A DNA stretch of 58,060 nucleotides, from assembly GCA_018653085.1 (NCBI GenBank), contig JABIAY010000067.1, positions 1-58,060 of the forward strand, given 5' to 3'. The translations under genes and the position numbers were made by a program. This DNA is from Nitrospina sp. Its GTDB lineage: Bacteria; Nitrospinota; Nitrospinia; Nitrospinales; VA-1. Below the pieces are notes generated by a model. It saw only the letters and a list, made by a program, of their open reading frames with translations. It was not told where the DNA came from and did not search any database. Positions 1 through 7,131 of this stretch are shown in pieces. How positions within the stretch are numbered: the first letter of the stretch is position 1; each line of letters begins with the position of its first letter.

Positions 1-798
1 AGCAAACAAATCGTTTTTGCCATTCTATTAAACTGGCAAACGATGGAAAATATTTCAGAAAAAAACCACGAACGGTGCAAAGAAGTCGCCGAGCGTATGT
101 TGCGGGTCAACGGCTACAGCGTCACCTTCAGCATCAATCTATACTCCAAAGACCAGGAACTCGAACGACAATGCGAGGAAATTGACCAGATCTACCAGAA
201 AGCCGGCCTGCCCGGTGACAAGCAATACAAAATCCGGGTCAGCCCCGCGTTTCCCATCGTAGGAGAGGAAACCAACACCTATCTGCCAATTCGGGACTTC
301 CCAAAAGTCGGAAAGAAAATGCTGAGCATTATGCAACGGTTTCCGCAATTATGTTTTCGCTTCGACTGCTCCCTGCCGCCTTGCTTTCTGGATGACATCG
401 GCGAAGACCAGATGTCACTCACGGACCGGATTTATTTTCACGGCAACAAACAATTGCCACCAATGGAGGAATGGAAGCGCGATGAGTATTACTTCGGCTG
501 TGCGGATGGAAGCCCCATGGATATTGACTCCAAAGGCGACTGCTTCAACTGTTTTCCCTTTCACAATTTGAAACTGGGAAATGTCGCGGATTTCAAAGAG
601 GTGAATTCTATCGCCATGGCCAAGATGGGAGCTAAATTTCTGAACACGGTGTTTGAGAAGACTGAGGCGAAAGAACCTTGCCGGTCCTGCCCACACTATA
701 TGGTCCGATGCTCAAGCGGTTGCTTTGCTTACAATTTTGTCGGAGAAAGCGGCGAACCGCCGCAGGGTACTGGGCAAGGACTCGTTATGCCGAAATAA
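1..798 (+). CDS. Radical SAM protein, C-terminal SPASM-type part (5' end outside window)
   Basis: The frame is open back to base 1, so the gene begins upstream; the ATG at 43 is an internal methionine. The visible part has the cysteine-rich tail expected of an auxiliary Fe-S cluster (SPASM-like) domain: one cysteine group around residues 155-175 (GCADGS, then DCFNCFPFH) and a final CX2CX6CX3C group near residue 225 (CRSCPHYMVRCSSGC). The CX3CX2C SAM motif would lie in the missing N-terminal half. Its substrate cannot be told from this fragment. The last eight to fifteen residues (ending GQGLVMPK) are encoded by intergenic-repeat sequence, and the TAA stop lies inside a repeat module, so the natural C-terminus was probably altered by repeat insertion. 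Confidence 0.7.
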   Translation, partial: SKQIVFAILLNWQTMENISEKNHERCKEVAERMLRVNGYSVTFSINLYSKDQELERQCEEIDQIYQKAGLPGDKQYKIRVSPAFPIVGEETNTYLPIRDFPKVGKKMLSIMQRFPQLCFRFDCSLPPCFLDDIGEDQMSLTDRIYFHGNKQLPPMEEWKRDEYYFGCADGSPMDIDSKGDCFNCFPFHNLKLGNVADFKEVNSIAMAKMGAKFLNTVFEKTEAKEPCRSCPHYMVRCSSGCFAYNFVGESGEPPQGTGQGLVMPK

Positions 799-949
799 CT
801 CTTTGCTCGCCAAATAAAACGACGGCACACTGGCCCACGCCTAATGGCCCCTTAGCAGGGGAGGCAAATAGCAGGGACTTGATTGCGCCGAGTTAACTCT
901 TTGCTCGCCAAATAAAGCGACGGCACACTGGCCCCACGCCTAGTGGGGG
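751..949. repeat. Mosaic intergenic repeat R1 (two tandem units)
   Basis: Two copies of the unit TAACTCTTTGCTCGCC followed by AATAAA, a CGGCACAC stretch and the core TGGCCCCACGCCTAGTGG lie about 98 bp apart (796-851 and 894-949). A CTTAGCAGGGG segment and a TTGATTGCGCCGAG segment separate them. The first core is degenerate (831-847) and the second is exact (929-946). The element fills the gap between the convergent radical SAM and parvulin genes and overlaps the 3' end of the former. Confidence 0.85.
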
Positions 950-1345
950 TTAAAGAATTCTGTCGAGTTTGACTTCCTGGCAAATGATTCCTATATGAAA
1001 TCCTTCATGGGACTCAACCGGACCAAACACTCTGCCTTTGTGCAAAGTCATTTTTTCAAGCCCATCACGAATAAAATCGTCCAAATCGTCATAGTTTAAT
1101 TTAGTAAAACCGCCGCGTGGTTGTCGGGGATCGCTCTTATTCCAGCCCACTTCCAACCAGCCCAGGTTGCCTCCATCGTCTTTGGAAGCAGAGCAAATGC
1201 TGTATTTTTCAGTTAGCTTCATCAGCATTTGAATCCGGCCTGTTTCCCCAGGGATGCTTTCGATCGTCTCCCTGAGTAAATCCGCCACTTCCTTTTTTTC
1301 GACTAGAATATGTCGTATCTGAATTTGATGTGTCGCGCCCGCCAT
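950..1345 (-). CDS. Parvulin-type peptidyl-prolyl isomerase domain protein
   Basis: This 131-residue protein is essentially one PpiC-type rotamase domain. It opens with IRHILV, the usual first strand of the fold, continues with a KYSICSASKDDGGNLGW stretch (equivalent to the family's S-x-D/C...GGDLG loop), and ends with GPVESHEGFHIG, matching the F-x-T-x-x-G-x-H-I region. No signal peptide is visible, so it is probably cytoplasmic. The family catalyses cis-trans isomerisation of X-Pro bonds. The last codons run to a TAA immediately next to repeat R1. It differs from the periplasmic SurA-like protein at 4805-5815, which has an N-terminal chaperone domain. Confidence 0.75.
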   Translation of the reverse strand: MAGATHQIQIRHILVEKKEVADLLRETIESIPGETGRIQMLMKLTEKYSICSASKDDGGNLGWLEVGWNKSDPRQPRGGFTKLNYDDLDDFIRDGLEKMTLHKGRVFGPVESHEGFHIGIICQEVKLDRIL

Positions 1346-1419
1346 GCCAGTCCCTCTGGGTTAAAGCTTTCTTGTATTGTATGAAGTGAAACAATATATA
1401 GGATTTGCCTCCCAATTAC

Positions 1420-1707
1420 CACTGCTAGCCACAGGGGCAACTGGCAATAACTCGTCAGACTGGTAACGGCTCATCTCGGCTCAATCAAGCCACTGCTATC
1501 TGCCCCCCAATTACCGCCAGCGTGACGCTGGACTCAAAGGCCAAAGGTTCTTCAAGCCGAGATAATTCTTTGCCACCAACAAAACTGCTGATTTATACAA
1601 ACCCCCTTTATCCCCCTTATCAAGGGGAATCATTAAAGCATTGTGCTTGAGTATTCAGTCCGCTTTACGGGCAATGCAGTACTGGCCCCACGCCTAGTGG
1701 GGGGGGG
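1420..1707. repeat. Mosaic intergenic repeat R2
   Basis: The roughly 400-bp gap between the parvulin gene and maf is mostly repeat sequence. It holds a CTAGCCACAGGGGCAACTGG segment, a CTCGGCTCAATCAAGCC segment, the perfect palindrome CCAGCGTGACGCTGG (1517-1531), a GCCGAGATAATTCTTTGCC module, a CCCCCTTATCAAGGGG hairpin, a GGGCAATGCAGTACTGG segment and the exact core TGGCCCCACGCCTAGTGG (1683-1700). This is the one large copy that lies at the 5' ends of both neighbours. No additional gene is visible in the gap. Confidence 0.8.
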
Positions 1708-1745
1708 TTGATTCAGGTTTTTGTTTCCGGTATGTTGCGGGGTCT

Positions 1746-2333
1746 ATGACTGAGAATACAGCAAAACTTATTCTGGCATCGCAATCTCCCCGCCGACTGG
1801 AACTATTAAAACAGGTTACCGACCAGTTTGAGGTCGTCCCAAGCTCAGTAGAGGAGAAACTGGATTATGGGTTGCCTCCAGAAGAAAACGCCCGGGCTCT
1901 GGCCCGCACCAAGGCCGAAAGTGTTGCTGAAAATTATCCCCACGACTGGGTCATCGGTGCCGACACCCTTGTAACTTTGGATCACGAAATATTTGAAAAG
2001 CCTGTAGATGTTCCCGATGCACAAAGAATTCTTCGCCGCTTGAGTGGCAGGGAGCACTTTGTCATCACCGGCATCTGCGTTGTCAGTCCGGGAAAAACCC
2101 TCGACAAGGCCGTCACCTCAAAGGTCCACTTCAAACCTTTGTCGCAGGAAGAAATATCAAACTACATCGAAACCGGCGAACCCATGGACAAAGCCGGAGC
2201 CTACGCCATTCAAGGCAAGGGCAGTTTTATGATCCGTGAGTTTTCCGGCTCACGTTCCAACATAATTGGACTCCCCATCGACGAATTAAAAATCCTCCTG
2301 AAAAAAACCGGCTTCCCGGCAACCCCAAAATAG
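1746..2333 (+). CDS. maf: Maf family nucleoside triphosphate pyrophosphatase
   Basis: The 195-residue length is typical of Maf proteins. The N-terminus LILASQSPRRLELLKQ carries the S-x-S-P-R-R signature of the phosphate-binding loop. VIGADTLV near residue 70 and the segment ending YAIQGKGSFMI match the conserved D-T and Y-x-I-Q-G-x-(G/A) motifs. The family hydrolyses non-canonical or modified nucleoside triphosphates and is linked to septum formation arrest. The ATG follows a repeat and a G-rich stretch without a clear Shine-Dalgarno sequence. The gene stands alone between repeat R2 and the zinc-ribbon gene. Confidence 0.93.
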   Translation: MTENTAKLILASQSPRRLELLKQVTDQFEVVPSSVEEKLDYGLPPEENARALARTKAESVAENYPHDWVIGADTLVTLDHEIFEKPVDVPDAQRILRRLSGREHFVITGICVVSPGKTLDKAVTSKVHFKPLSQEEISNYIETGEPMDKAGAYAIQGKGSFMIREFSGSRSNIIGLPIDELKILLKKTGFPATPK

Positions 2334-2366
2334 CCCCTTTCCTCAAACAAGGCATGCGAAAAACCC

Positions 2367-2396
2367 TTGACATTTCAATGGGATTGAGCGTTTTAA
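2367..2396 (+). promoter_or_regulatory. Candidate sigma-70 promoter upstream of 2490-4722 gene group
   Basis: A perfect TTGACA (2367-2372) is followed at 18 bp by a weak TTTTAA (2391-2396). It lies in the 156-bp gap before the translationally coupled trio. The -10 match is poor, so this is only a candidate. Confidence 0.22.
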
Positions 2397-2489
2397 ACAT
2401 TGCTGTTTTGTAGAATTTGCTTGCGGATTAAGGCTCTTTGTAATTTAATTTATAGGTAGGGTCCATCAATCAATGATCGGAAAAGGTGA

Positions 2490-2720
2490 ATGCACAAATC
2501 TAAAAACAATATGGAGATTCACGGTCAGTGCTCGAAGTGCCAGGGCCCGATTTTCCTGAACAGCAGTATGGACTGGTACGGCAATACCGTGCTGAGCCTC
2601 AATTGCTGGAATGGGCATTACCAGTGGATCAACATAGAAGATATTGAGAAGTCCAAGGACCTTGCACCAGAAACCAAGCGGGACCTTGTCGCTCATATCG
2701 GATTTTTTGATTTGTTATGA
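2490..2720 (+). CDS. Small zinc-ribbon-like protein, function unknown
   Basis: This 76-residue protein has a CSKC pair near residue 14 and a CWNGHYQW segment near residue 39, a pattern compatible with a single zinc-ribbon-like metal site; metal binding is inference. I do not recognise the family. A second possible start is the ATG at 2511, but GGAA upstream of 2490 favours the longer form. Its TGA overlaps the ATG of the FGE-fold gene in an ATGA (2717-2720), which implies translational coupling and supports it being a real gene. Confidence 0.6.
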   Translation: MHKSKNNMEIHGQCSKCQGPIFLNSSMDWYGNTVLSLNCWNGHYQWINIEDIEKSKDLAPETKRDLVAHIGFFDLL

Positions 2721-3508
2721 CATCCAGGTGCGCCAGACCTTATCACCTATTTGCATTCCTCCTTTTTTCTGCGGTCATTTTTCTTCACTCTCTCGCACGA
2801 GCCCAACCTGAACCTCCTCCGGGAATGATCTATATTCCTCAAGGGTATTTCCAAATGGGTAGCTCTTCAGGAAAAGAAGATGAAAAGCCCGTGCATTTTG
2901 TTTTCACTCCCGGCTATTTCATCGATAAATATGAAGTGAGCAATAAAGACTATGGCGCGTTCATGCAGGCCACCGGACACCAACCCCCGAAGTTCTGGAA
3001 AGACTCCCGGTTCAACGAGGCGGACCAGCCCGTTGTCGGAGTAAGTTGGCACGATGCTATGGCATACGCAAAATGGAAAGAACGAAGACTGCCTACAGAG
3101 GCGGAATGGGAAAAAGCCGCAAGGGGAAACGATGGCCGCCTTTGGCCCTGGGGAAGAAAATTCGATAAGGGCATCAACTTTTTCTTCGTCAATATTTTTG
3201 GCGAGAATGACAACTATCCTTACACCGCACCAGTGGACTATTACCATTCCGGCGTCAGCCCTTTCGGGTTATACAACACCGCCGGAAATGTCTGGGAATG
3301 GTGTATGGACTGGTACGACAAAGACTATTATCGCGTCAGCCCCGAAATAAACCCGGAAGGCCCCCAAGGACCACTGAAAATGAAAGTGCTCAGAGGGGGA
3401 TCCTGGGTCAATAGCATTGAAGGCATAAAAGTTATCAAACGCGCACGCAACTTCCCCCATATAAAAAACGAAATTTACGGGTTCCGCACCGCGCTATCCT
3501 CCCCGTGA
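2717..3508 (+). CDS. Exported FGE-sulfatase-fold (SUMF1-like) protein
   Basis: This 263-residue protein has an N-terminal signal peptide (hydrophobic residues 8-26 ending SLARA). An FGE-sulfatase fold follows: GMIYIPQGYFQMGSS, ISxxEVSNKDYGAF-type block, VGVSWHDAMAYAKWKERRLPTEAEWEKAARG, NVWEWCMDWY and VLRGGSWVNS. The two active-site cysteines of true formylglycine-generating enzymes would fall just after GGSW; here that stretch has no cysteine, so sulfatase activation is unlikely. The domain is widely reused for other binding or enzymatic roles. The start overlaps the upstream stop and the end overlaps the next start (GTGA), so the three genes form a tight operon. Confidence 0.85.
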   Translation: MTSRCARPYHLFAFLLFSAVIFLHSLARAQPEPPPGMIYIPQGYFQMGSSSGKEDEKPVHFVFTPGYFIDKYEVSNKDYGAFMQATGHQPPKFWKDSRFNEADQPVVGVSWHDAMAYAKWKERRLPTEAEWEKAARGNDGRLWPWGRKFDKGINFFFVNIFGENDNYPYTAPVDYYHSGVSPFGLYNTAGNVWEWCMDWYDKDYYRVSPEINPEGPQGPLKMKVLRGGSWVNSIEGIKVIKRARNFPHIKNEIYGFRTALSSP

Positions 3509-4722
3509 GCCCGCCCCCCAACAGACTCGCAATCTTCTCCTGGGGCCTTTACGATTTCGCCAACACCATTTTTTCCATGAACGTGATCTCTCTGTATTTC
3601 GCGTTATGGGTTACGGTGGATCACAGCGGTCAGGACATTTTATACAGTACCGCTCTTTCACTTTCCATGCTGGCAGTAGCCTTGAGCGTTCCTGTTTTTG
3701 GAACCCTTTCAGACACTACCGGCAAACGCAGGGTTCCTCTGATCGGGCTCACCTTGCTATGCGTTTTCGCCACCGGACTGATCGGCACCACCGATCACTT
3801 ATTGACCGGTCTGATTTTATTCATGGTAGCCAATTACGGATATCAATCGGCATTGGTTTTTTATAACGGCATGCTCCCCTCCATTTCACAAGGTAGCCAT
3901 GTCGGCCTTGTTTCAGGATATGGAGTGGCCCTTGGTTATCTGGGTTCCATCGCCGGCATGTTAATGGTACAGCCGTTTGTGGAGGAAAGTGGTCGTTCCG
4001 CCGCGTTTTTCCCTACCGCCACACTGGTTTTGGTTTTCGCTCTTCCCTGCTTCCTTTTCGTTAAAGACCCTGAAATCCGAACCGCCTCTTCTGTTCGTGT
4101 CAGGGAGGCGTTCAAAACACTCAAAGAAACTTTTCTTCGCGCCCGGCAATACCGCTCTCTGTTTCGATTTATCCTGATTCATTTTCTGGTTCTCGATGCG
4201 GTGAACACCATTATTGCTTTCATGTCCGTGTATGCCAGCAAAGTGATAGGATTCAGCGGTGGTCAGATCATGAAATTCCTGATCTCCTCGACCGTGGGCG
4301 CAATGATCGGGTCACTGGTCATCGGCATTCTGGTTAAGCATAAGGGGGTCATCTGGTCTTACTGGCTGGTACTGGGAGCCTGGATTGTATCTCTCTTCCT
4401 GGCCGCCATAAGCCAGAGCGAAACCCTGTTCTGGGTGGTGGGCCCCATTGCCGGAATAGGTATGGGAGGGGTCTGGGTGGTCAGCCGGGCTTTCATCATA
4501 GAACTGTCTCCGCCTGAAAAAGTCGGAGAGTTTTTTGGATTGTACGGGTTCGCAGGTAAAGCGGCATCTATTCTGGGCCCTATGCTTTGGGGATCGGTGG
4601 TTTGGGCCCTGAACTCAACAGGGACGCTCAAATACCGGGTTGCCGTAACCGTGTTGCTGGGTATCGTGGTTGTGGCCGCCTTCCTGTTTCGCGACCTGAC
4701 CCGGCAAATGCAACAGCAATAA
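3505..4722 (+). CDS. UMF1/Atg22-like major facilitator superfamily permease
   Basis: This 405-residue polytopic protein starts at a GTG that overlaps the upstream stop. The opening AIFSWGLYDFANTIFSMNV is the hallmark of the UMF1 (unknown major facilitator 1) family, related to the yeast vacuolar Atg22 permease. Around twelve hydrophobic segments are visible, with an MFS-type loop GTLSDTTGKRR near residue 73 and a central hydrophilic loop near residues 195-215. The family is thought to export small metabolites; the substrate is unknown. Coupling to an exported FGE-fold protein is unusual but does not name the cargo. Confidence 0.82.
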   Translation: MSPPPNRLAIFSWGLYDFANTIFSMNVISLYFALWVTVDHSGQDILYSTALSLSMLAVALSVPVFGTLSDTTGKRRVPLIGLTLLCVFATGLIGTTDHLLTGLILFMVANYGYQSALVFYNGMLPSISQGSHVGLVSGYGVALGYLGSIAGMLMVQPFVEESGRSAAFFPTATLVLVFALPCFLFVKDPEIRTASSVRVREAFKTLKETFLRARQYRSLFRFILIHFLVLDAVNTIIAFMSVYASKVIGFSGGQIMKFLISSTVGAMIGSLVIGILVKHKGVIWSYWLVLGAWIVSLFLAAISQSETLFWVVGPIAGIGMGGVWVVSRAFIIELSPPEKVGEFFGLYGFAGKAASILGPMLWGSVVWALNSTGTLKYRVAVTVLLGIVVVAAFLFRDLTRQMQQQ

Positions 4723-4804
4723 ATCGGTTGACATCGAGAGGTCGAATGATTAATTCTAATGGCACCATTAACAAATTAAAAGCCGCATAGAAAGGTTAAC
4801 CCCT

Positions 4805-5815
4805 ATGGCACGATTCGTTTCCTTGAGTTTATTTTTGTTCCTGCTGGGCGCAGGATTTTTTGTTTCCACCTACCCCACAACTGTCTGGGCGCATTCCGAC
4901 CATAAACACGATGAACTGAAAATCAAGCTCCCCAAAGTGGTGGCCCAGGTTAATGGTGTGGATATCAGCGGAGATGCCATCTCCCGCGAGCTAAAAAAAG
5001 CCGCAGGGCAATACAAAAAACGCGGCATGCCCCTCAATGCAAGCCAGGAAAAATCCGCCGCAAAAAAACTGATCGATGATGAAGTCGGGCGCACCCTGTT
5101 GGTTGTAAAGGCCAAGGACTCCGGCATCAACATAACAAAGGATATGCTGGAAAAACGGCTTAAGGAAGTGCAGGCCAAGTTTCGCTCGGATGCCGTTTTC
5201 GCACATAAACTCGCCGACCAGGGCATGAGCCTGGGCCAATATAAAGCAGAACTTGAAACCGATTTATATATGGATCAGATCATCAAAAAAGAAATCGAAC
5301 CCAAAATCAAAATTCCTGAGAACAACATCCGCGATTACTACGAAAAAAATAAAAACAAGTTCGAGAACCAGGAAACCGTCCGGGCGAGCATCATTCTGTT
5401 AAAATTTAATCCGTCGCAGGGAAAAGCGGGAGAGCAGGAAGTCCTTAAAAAGTTCGAGTCCATTCTCAATCAAGCCAAAAGTGGGACCGAGTTTTCGGCA
5501 CTGGCCATGAAGTTTTCCCAGGACAGTCTGGCTTCCAAAGGAGGAGACCTGGGGTTCTTCACCAAGAAGCAAATGCTTCCGGCTTTCAGTAGCAGGGCTT
5601 TTAAAATGAAGGTGGGCGAAGTCAGCGATATTTTCCGTACCGGGCACGGATTTCACGTGCTGAAAGTCACGGACAGAAAACCGGCGGGGACCAGTCCTTT
5701 TCAGGCAGAAAAAGAAAAGATCAAAAACTTTCTCATCCAAAAGAAAGTTTCACAAGCTACTCGCGACTACATTGAAACCCTGAAAAAACAGGCAAAAATA
5801 AAAATCTACTTCTAG
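4805..5815 (+). CDS. SurA-like periplasmic chaperone / PpiC peptidyl-prolyl isomerase
   Basis: This 336-residue protein has an N-terminal hydrophobic signal (residues 5-28, ending VWA) and a short His-rich stretch (HSDHKHD). An N-terminal SurA/PrsA-type helical domain spans about 35-165. A PpiC domain at about 190-295 starts VRASIILLKF and contains FSQDSLASKGGDLGFF and GHGFHVLKV, and a C-terminal helix completes the chaperone lobe. It should fold outer-membrane or exported proteins in the periplasm. The TAG stop lies in a CTAGCCAC sequence that is also found in other copies of the intergenic repeats, directly before repeat R3. Confidence 0.85.
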   Translation: MARFVSLSLFLFLLGAGFFVSTYPTTVWAHSDHKHDELKIKLPKVVAQVNGVDISGDAISRELKKAAGQYKKRGMPLNASQEKSAAKKLIDDEVGRTLLVVKAKDSGINITKDMLEKRLKEVQAKFRSDAVFAHKLADQGMSLGQYKAELETDLYMDQIIKKEIEPKIKIPENNIRDYYEKNKNKFENQETVRASIILLKFNPSQGKAGEQEVLKKFESILNQAKSGTEFSALAMKFSQDSLASKGGDLGFFTKKQMLPAFSSRAFKMKVGEVSDIFRTGHGFHVLKVTDRKPAGTSPFQAEKEKIKNFLIQKKVSQATRDYIETLKKQAKIKIYF

Positions 5816-5846
5816 CCACGAGCCGCCACTAGGCGTGGGGCCAATG
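5816..5846. repeat. Mosaic intergenic repeat R3 (short copy)
   Basis: A short copy starts within CTAGCCACGAGCCGCC next to the SurA-like stop and contains the reverse core CCACTAGGCGTGGGGCCA (5826-5843). No other modules are attached. Confidence 0.75.
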
Positions 5847-5902
5847 AGCATTTGGATCTCGAAAATATTTTTTCAGACAAACATCTACTTGAGGATAAAA
5901 AA

Positions 5903-6532
5903 ATGAAGAAGCTGCTGACTCTTGGTTGTTTAGTTATGGTAGGTCTCTTTATAACAATGAGTTTATCCGGCTGTGCAACAGTCGTAACCTCTGCGGCACA
6001 AAAGGCATGGGAAAGCCGCAGTACCGAAGACCAGGTTACCGACTCAAAAATTCATACTGAATTTCTGAACAAGCTGAAGAATAAAGACAAAGGCCTGCTT
6101 CTCGATGTAAGCATTGATGTCTGGGAACAAAGGGTGCTTCTTACAGGAACCCTGGACGATTCGGGGTTGCGCTCTGAAGTAGAAAGTCTGGCCAGAGAGG
6201 ACTCACGCATTAAAATCCTTCACAGCCATATCCAGATAGTTACACCGGAAGAAAAAGAAGCACAACGTAAGCAAAAAGAAGGCGGCGATAAAAAGGATGA
6301 GGAAGGTGGCGCTGTCACTAATTTCTGGATTGAGACAAAAATAAAAGCACAATTATTGACCCAGTCCAATGTCACCTCGGTCAACTATTTCTATCGATCC
6401 GTTTTAAACAAGGTATATGTAATTGGTGCGGCGGCTAACAGCGTTGAGAAAACTTTGGTTCTCTCCATCATCCGTGAAACCGAAGGGGTCCAGTCGGTTC
6501 AGGAGTATATTGCTGTTGCCGATGGTTACTAA
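5903..6532 (+). CDS. BON-domain lipoprotein (OsmY/DolP-like)
   Basis: Starting at the ATG at 5903, preceded by GAGG at good spacing, the protein has 209 residues. It has a lipoprotein signal (hydrophobic core followed by LSGC at residues 20-23). Two BON-type domains follow, about 40-115 (DSKIHTEFLNKL...LLTGTLDD) and 140-207 (ETKIKAQLLTQSNV...YVIGAAANSVE), with a charged Lys/Glu linker between. BON domains bind phospholipid and are typical of envelope-stress proteins such as DolP. It is probably anchored to the outer membrane facing the periplasm. An upstream in-frame ATG at 5852 would put a hydrophilic stretch before the signal peptide and is rejected. Confidence 0.85.
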   Translation: MKKLLTLGCLVMVGLFITMSLSGCATVVTSAAQKAWESRSTEDQVTDSKIHTEFLNKLKNKDKGLLLDVSIDVWEQRVLLTGTLDDSGLRSEVESLAREDSRIKILHSHIQIVTPEEKEAQRKQKEGGDKKDEEGGAVTNFWIETKIKAQLLTQSNVTSVNYFYRSVLNKVYVIGAAANSVEKTLVLSIIRETEGVQSVQEYIAVADGY

Positions 6533-6657
6533 GCACCCGGCATGACGGGAGGAGCCTAAAAAGCCATGCAGTCCGTTCCTACGAGAAGGGGTTCACAATA
6601 AATCCTGAGCCCCTGCTCGCCGACGTGGTATTCAACCTTTCTCCTGCTACGTAGCGG

Positions 6658-6831
6658 TTATTTTTTCTTGGATTTTCCGCCATCGACCTGACTGATTTTG
6701 CGTTTAACGGTTTTTTGCTTGTCTTTGTCGAAATCGACTTTCAGATAAACCGTTTTGGTAAATACCTTATCTACTGTCGCGTCTTTTTTCTTCCCGGCAA
6801 AATCAATTTTAATTTTGTCCCCAACTTTCAT
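6658..6831 (-). CDS. Small Lys-rich hypothetical protein (57 residues)
   Basis: An ATG on the minus strand, preceded by GAGAGGTGA at good spacing, opens 57 codons ending in TAA. The product begins MKVGDKIKIDFAGKK and ends GGKSKKK. It is highly basic, with alternating hydrophobic residues (VYLKVDF) that suggest a small beta-barrel-like fold; this is inference and I recognise no family. It lies in the roughly 600-bp gap between the BON lipoprotein gene and priA. Apart from the repeat at 6989-7064, nothing else is visible there. Confidence 0.55.
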   Translation of the reverse strand: MKVGDKIKIDFAGKKKDATVDKVFTKTVYLKVDFDKDKQKTVKRKISQVDGGKSKKK

Positions 6832-6988
6832 AGCTTCACCTCTCCCTGAAAATAAAAACCTGTTCGTAACCCAACGTCTTCAATCACTGTGTTTTGAAAA
6901 CGTTGAGACTAGAGGAAAATACCCAGCGAGTCAATGTTTTCTTCCCCTTGGCAAGGAGGCCTTTGCGTAAGTCGATAAAGGGAGAAGC

Positions 6989-7064
6989 GAGATGCTTCGA
7001 CAAGCTCAGCATGACAATAAAGGGCTATTTTGTCATTCTGAGGAACAAAGTGACGAAGAATCTC
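6989..7064. repeat. Imperfect inverted repeat upstream of priA
   Basis: GAGATGCTTCG...CTCAGCATGACA on the left is mirrored by TGTCATTCTGAG...CGAAGAATCTC on the right, around a short A/T-rich centre. The arms are about 30 bp with a few mismatches. The TTCGACAAGCTCAG...ATGACA type of sequence is a palindrome known to recur between genes in many environmental bacterial genomes. It is unrelated to the R1-R13 family here. Confidence 0.6.
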
Positions 7065-7131
7065 GGGTTCTGCAAAGCTCTTCCTATCAAGGAGTGGTAC
7101 AATTTGAGAAATTTTTGAAAGCCCTGCCCTG

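Noticed and set aside
678-896. 72-codon plus-strand frame overlapping the radical SAM gene
   Set aside because: It runs out of frame through a real gene and through repeat R1 and has no ribosome-binding site.
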